Assembly (NCBI GenBank): GCA_946886255.1
Contig: CAMPIG010000128.1
Location: 1-10,617 of the forward strand
Origin: an uncultured Cellvibrio sp.
Lineage (GTDB): Bacteria; Pseudomonadota; Gammaproteobacteria; Pseudomonadales; Cellvibrionaceae
Direction: 5' to 3'
Length of the DNA stretch: 10,617 nucleotides
Numbering within the stretch: the stretch's first letter is position 1; every line of letters begins with the position of its first letter. Both the position numbers and the translations under genes were made by a program. A model generated the notes under the pieces. That model saw nothing but the letters and a program-made list of their open reading frames with translations. It was not told the origin of the DNA and did no database searches. Below, one piece after another: positions 7,314-10,617 of this stretch.

Positions 7314-9257
7314 ATGAATTTTTTTGAGCAACAGGATCTGGCGCGTCGCAATACCAAACGCCTTATTCTTTTATTGTGCGCTGCGGTCCTTTCACTGATT
7401 CTCATCACTACCCTGCTCTTTGCGTTTATCATCTTTTATTTACAGGATGGGTATACCGGTCATTTATATGAAGCCCAACATACCGGGTTGTGGCAAGGAC
7501 TGTTTAACACTCTGAGCTGGGAACTATTGGGATGGATGACACTGATAATTTGCGGTGTCGTCTTTGTCGGCAGCGCTTATAAGTTAATCCAGTTGCGTAG
7601 CGGCGGCAGAGTCGTGGCCGAAGCCATGGGCGGCCGCTTGATTAATATCCATGCCAGCGACGCAGATGAGAAAAAAATCCTTAATATTGTCGAGGAGATG
7701 GCCATTGCTTCCGGCACGCCGGTGCCGCCGGTTTATCTGATAGAAGATGATGCCATCAACGCATTCGCCGCTGGACACACGCCACAAGATGCCGTGATTG
7801 GCATTACGCGTGGGTGCATTCGCCTGTTAAATCGCGACGAACTGCAAGGCGTGGTTGCCCATGAATTCAGTCATATCTTTCACGGTGACATGAACCTGAA
7901 TATCCGCCTGGTGGCATTGCTCAACGGCATTTTATTGATTGGTCTTATCGGGCATTACATGGTGCGCAGCACCGGCCAGCGTCGGCTATTTCGATCCAGC
8001 CGCGATAAATCATCCGCCGCTTTTTTGAGTGTTGGTATGGCGTTGATGGTGATCGGGTATGGGGGTACGTTTTTTGGCAACATGATTAAGGCTGCCGTCA
8101 GTCGCCAGCGGGAATTTTTAGCGGATGCCTCCGCCGTCCAGTTCACACGCAATCCCGGCGGTATTTCCGGTGCATTGAAAAAAATAGGCGGCTATGTCAG
8201 TGGTTCAAAACTTGAGTCTGCTAATGCGGCTGAATTCAGCCATATGTATTTCAGCCAAGGGGTGAGCACGGCATTTAGTGCGTTGATGGCTACGCATCCG
8301 CCGCTTGATCAACGTATCAAACGAATAGAGCCTCGTTGGAATGGGCAGTATCCGCAGGTGGAAATCACACTCACGAACCACCGGTCAACAGATGATGAAG
8401 GCGCTCAACTACAGGGTGGCAGCGCCCAGTTTGCTGAGCCAAGCGGAAAACAATCTATCGATATTGATGCAACACTTGCGCATATCGGGCAACCCGATAC
8501 TGCGCATATCGATTACGCGCAACAGACTCTCGCTGCCTTCAATGACACTATTCGCGAAGCAGCCCATGATCCGTTTTCCGCACGCGCGCTTATCTTTGGA
8601 CTGCTGCTTAATAAAAAACCGGACCAGCAACAACGACAGTGGCAGCTTTTGGCTAAGGAAATCCCGACGAAAGAGTTTGAGGCGTTACAAAAGATCGCGC
8701 TCCTGAGTACCGTATTGTCCGAACGTTTACGCCTTCCGCTGGTTGAGCTTTGTTTGCCGACACTCAAACAGCTTTCACCAGAGCAGACGGCAACATTTAA
8801 AGGCTGTATCGACCTTCTGATTCAGGCGGACAAAAAAATCCATCTGATGGAGTGGGCTCTTCAGCGAATCGTCATTCATCATTTACAGGACCCAACGATT
8901 ATCACCCGGCAACACGACCTGCGCGCGATGCGGAATGAATGTCAGTTGCTGTTGAGTGTCCTCGCATATGCGGGTGCCACATCTGACGAGGCGGCTGCAC
9001 AAGCTTTTCAACTTGGTGTCACCCACCTGCGTCTGGCAGCGTTGGAGATTCTGCCGAAAAGTGTGGTGAAAGTTGCGCACCTGGATGAAGCCTTGAGTCG
9101 ATTAAATCAGGTAAAAGCCTTGCAAAAACCGCTGCTCTTAAAAGCCATGAGTCAATGCATTCTGCACGATGGTGTCGTCTCTATTGCCGAAGCTGAATTA
9201 TTTCGCGCAATGGCAGATGGACTGGATTGCCCGGTCCCGCCCTTGCTCCCGACTTGA
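7314..9257 (+). CDS. Membrane M48 zinc metallopeptidase with C-terminal helical (TerB-like) extension
   Basis: A 647-residue integral-membrane peptidase related to HtpX. Two N-terminal transmembrane helices (about 17-42 and 72-94) are followed by an M48 domain: HEFSH (183-187) supplies two zinc ligands and the catalytic Glu184, two more hydrophobic segments follow (about 199-217 and 235-257), and REFLAD (266-271) supplies the third ligand, Glu267. MATHPPLDQRIKRI (325-338) is the usual end of the catalytic domain. After a linker (about 345-400) come some 240 helical residues not found in E. coli HtpX (293 aa). In them QADKKIHLMEWALQRIV (504-520) and ILHDGVVSIAEAELFRAMAD (616-635) resemble TerB-type helices. 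AGGA (7301-7304) is 9 bases before the ATG. The substrate is unknown; a membrane-protein quality-control role beside LemA is inferred. The peptidase call is secure; the extension's assignment is tentative. Confidence 0.9.
   Translation: MNFFEQQDLARRNTKRLILLLCAAVLSLILITTLLFAFIIFYLQDGYTGHLYEAQHTGLWQGLFNTLSWELLGWMTLIICGVVFVGSAYKLIQLRSGGRVVAEAMGGRLINIHASDADEKKILNIVEEMAIASGTPVPPVYLIEDDAINAFAAGHTPQDAVIGITRGCIRLLNRDELQGVVAHEFSHIFHGDMNLNIRLVALLNGILLIGLIGHYMVRSTGQRRLFRSSRDKSSAAFLSVGMALMVIGYGGTFFGNMIKAAVSRQREFLADASAVQFTRNPGGISGALKKIGGYVSGSKLESANAAEFSHMYFSQGVSTAFSALMATHPPLDQRIKRIEPRWNGQYPQVEITLTNHRSTDDEGAQLQGGSAQFAEPSGKQSIDIDATLAHIGQPDTAHIDYAQQTLAAFNDTIREAAHDPFSARALIFGLLLNKKPDQQQRQWQLLAKEIPTKEFEALQKIALLSTVLSERLRLPLVELCLPTLKQLSPEQTATFKGCIDLLIQADKKIHLMEWALQRIVIHHLQDPTIITRQHDLRAMRNECQLLLSVLAYAGATSDEAAAQAFQLGVTHLRLAALEILPKSVVKVAHLDEALSRLNQVKALQKPLLLKAMSQCILHDGVVSIAEAELFRAMADGLDCPVPPLLPT
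8477..8511 (+). repeat. Short direct repeats flanking a hairpin in the peptidase linker
   Basis: TGCGCATATCG occurs at 8477-8487 and again at 8501-8511, exactly 24 bases (8 codons) apart and in frame, giving a repeated AHI peptide. Between and partly overlapping them, TATCGGG (8483-8489) and CCCGATA (8493-8499) form a perfect 7-bp stem with a 3-base loop. It lies in the linker between the catalytic domain and the C-terminal extension. Confidence 0.55.
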
Positions 9258-9267
9258 TCTCGATCAC

Positions 9268-9296
9268 CTGTAATTATTCATGTGAGCGGTTATAAT
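9268..9296 (+). promoter_or_regulatory. Sigma70 promoter for the aminotransferase gene
   Basis: A perfect TATAAT lies at 9291-9296, with a weak -35 (CTGTAA, 9268-9273; 3/6) at the ideal 17-base spacing. It falls in the 94-base gap after the M48 peptidase stop. Transcription would begin near 9303, leaving a leader of roughly 50 bases before the TTG start at 9352. The ATG overlapping this -10 box (9295) would then not be in the transcript. Confidence 0.55.
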
Positions 9297-9351
9297 GCGG
9301 CCGTTTTGTCTTTCGACGACCATTCAATCACCAACCATTGAGGTAAAGACC

Positions 9352-10617
9352 TTGCAACTGGATCAAGCGACTCCGGAACAATTGCACCAGTGGGAAAGCC
9401 AACTGGCTGCCGACTATCAAGCTATTCTCGATAAAAAACTCAATCTGGATCTGACGCGAGGCAAACCCTCTGCAGAGCAGTTGGCGCTCTCGGATGCACT
9501 GGATGGAATTCTCAATGGCAACTACGCCGCCGCCGATGGTACTGACACCCGCAATTACGGCGGCCTCGACGGTCTGCCAGAAGCCAAGCAGTTGGGCGCA
9601 AATATCATGGATGTTGATCCCGCTAATGTATTAGTCGGTGGCAACAGCAGCCTGACCTTGATGTTTCAGGTCATGCTGACTGCCTATCAATTTGGCCTGA
9701 AAGATGAGGCCAGTGCCTGGAAAAATGAAGGCGAAATCAAATTCCTGTGCCCGGTGCCTGGCTATGACCGTCACTATACGGTGTGCGAGCAATTAGGTAT
9801 CAAAATGGTAAATGTGCCTATGACAGCCAACGGTCCGGATATGGACACCGTTGAAGCGCTGGTCAAGGCAGATAAGAGCATCAAAGGCATGTGGTGCGTG
9901 CCGAAATATTCCAACCCGACTGGCGTGGTGTACAGCGACGAAACGGTTGAGCGTATCGCCAAGTTGGGTCAAATTGCCAGCGCCAACTTTCGCGTGTTTT
10001 GGGATAACGCCTATTCTGTTCATGACTTGACGCCCAACGCACCGCAATTGGCCAATATTCTTGCTGCAACACGTCGCAACGGTACAGAGGATTCAGTTAT
10101 TCAGTTCGCCTCAACGTCCAAGATCACTCATGCAGGCGCTGGCGTTGCGTTTGTTGCAGCCAGTTCAACTAACCTCGCAGGTTTCAAAAAATTTCTGAAT
10201 ACCTGCACTATCGGGCCAGACAAAGTAAATCAAATCCGTCACACCCGCTTTTTATCCACCAAAGATGCATTGATGCAACATATGCAAAAACATGCTGCGC
10301 TGTTAAATCCGCGTTTCGATGCCGTATTGAGTGCATTGTCCAACGCATTTGACGGAACCGATCTCGGCACATGGGAAAAACCTGTTGGCGGTTATTTTGT
10401 GTCGTTTGATACTCGCAAAAGCTGCGCGAAAGAAACTGTGCGCCTGGCCGCCGAAGCCGGCGTTAAATTAACACCCGCCGGCGCAACCTACCCCTATGGT
10501 AAAGATCCGGAAGATCGCAATATTCGCATCGCGCCTTCTGTACCGACAGTCCCCGAAGTTGTTGCCGCCATGCAAGTATTTGTGACCTGTGTAAAACTCG
10601 CATCGGTCAAACAAAAA
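9352..10617 (+). CDS. PLP-dependent aspartate aminotransferase, subgroup Ic (MocR-like), 3' end cut by window
   Basis: The frame stays open for 422 codons to the right edge; the family length (about 420-430) means only a few codons and the stop are missing. It is a fold-type I aminotransferase expected to move the amino group between aspartate and 2-oxoglutarate in the cytosol. Visible landmarks are LTRGKPS (34-40), NYGGLDGLPE (68-77), GGNSSL (96-101), PVPGYDRHY (134-142), KYSNPTG (185-191), FWDNAY with Asp218 for the pyridine nitrogen, STSK with Schiff-base Lys257, and NIRIAPS with Arg392 for the substrate carboxylate. This pattern suits the subgroup Ic family (Pfam Aminotran_MocR) rather than classic AspC. 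I chose TTG 9352 because GAGG (9340-9343) is 8 bases upstream. An in-frame ATG at 9295 lies within the -10 box and adds 19 unfamiliar residues. The gene appears monocistronic. Confidence 0.9.
   Translation, partial: MQLDQATPEQLHQWESQLAADYQAILDKKLNLDLTRGKPSAEQLALSDALDGILNGNYAAADGTDTRNYGGLDGLPEAKQLGANIMDVDPANVLVGGNSSLTLMFQVMLTAYQFGLKDEASAWKNEGEIKFLCPVPGYDRHYTVCEQLGIKMVNVPMTANGPDMDTVEALVKADKSIKGMWCVPKYSNPTGVVYSDETVERIAKLGQIASANFRVFWDNAYSVHDLTPNAPQLANILAATRRNGTEDSVIQFASTSKITHAGAGVAFVAASSTNLAGFKKFLNTCTIGPDKVNQIRHTRFLSTKDALMQHMQKHAALLNPRFDAVLSALSNAFDGTDLGTWEKPVGGYFVSFDTRKSCAKETVRLAAEAGVKLTPAGATYPYGKDPEDRNIRIAPSVPTVPEVVAAMQVFVTCVKLASVKQK

Noticed and set aside
9264..9285. Imperfect inverted repeat TCACCTG...CATGTGA after the M48 gene, considered as a terminator
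   Set aside because: Contains a mismatch in 7 bp, has an AT loop, and no T-run follows on the plus strand; it lies within the promoter region instead.
9774..10072. Three overlapping minus-strand open frames opposite the aminotransferase
   Set aside because: They are antisense shadows of a clearly recognisable enzyme, with no ribosome sites or family features.

Overview
The window reads as chromosomal DNA of a Gram-negative gammaproteobacterium, probably of the Cellvibrionales/Cellvibrio kind. The reasons are a large TonB-dependent receptor, two outer-membrane lipoproteins, moderate GC content, and a gene order matching the E. coli yraLMNOP cluster. The taxonomic guess is inference. No tRNA, rRNA, CRISPR array, insertion sequence or prophage gene was seen, and the largest non-coding gap is about 113 bases.

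Layout. (1) Bases 1-2010 hold the 3' part of a TonB-dependent outer-membrane receptor, cut at the left edge. (2) A stem-loop at 2026-2066 separates it from the convergent rsmI (2088-2972, minus strand), the 16S rRNA C1402 2'-O-methyltransferase. (3) Divergent from rsmI, with only 52 bases between start codons, runs lpoA (lipoprotein activator of penicillin-binding protein), yraN (UPF0102), diaA (SIS-domain initiator protein) and dolP (two-BON-domain outer-membrane lipoprotein), all on the plus strand. (4) A separate-looking unit follows: lemA and a 647-residue membrane M48 zinc metallopeptidase with a long C-terminal helical extension. (5) A strong TATAAT box then precedes a PLP-dependent aspartate aminotransferase of the Ic (MocR-like) type, which probably starts at TTG and is cut by the right edge just before its stop codon.

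How the genes fit together. The central block is an envelope and housekeeping cluster. LpoA and DolP act at the outer membrane in peptidoglycan synthesis and membrane integrity, DiaA times replication initiation through DnaA, and RsmI tunes ribosome decoding. The LemA/M48 pair is probably an inner-membrane quality-control module. Its peptidase carries a C-terminal region with two TerB-like segments, which is the least ordinary item here. I did not find a wholly new defence or mobile system, and most of the window is conserved core genome.
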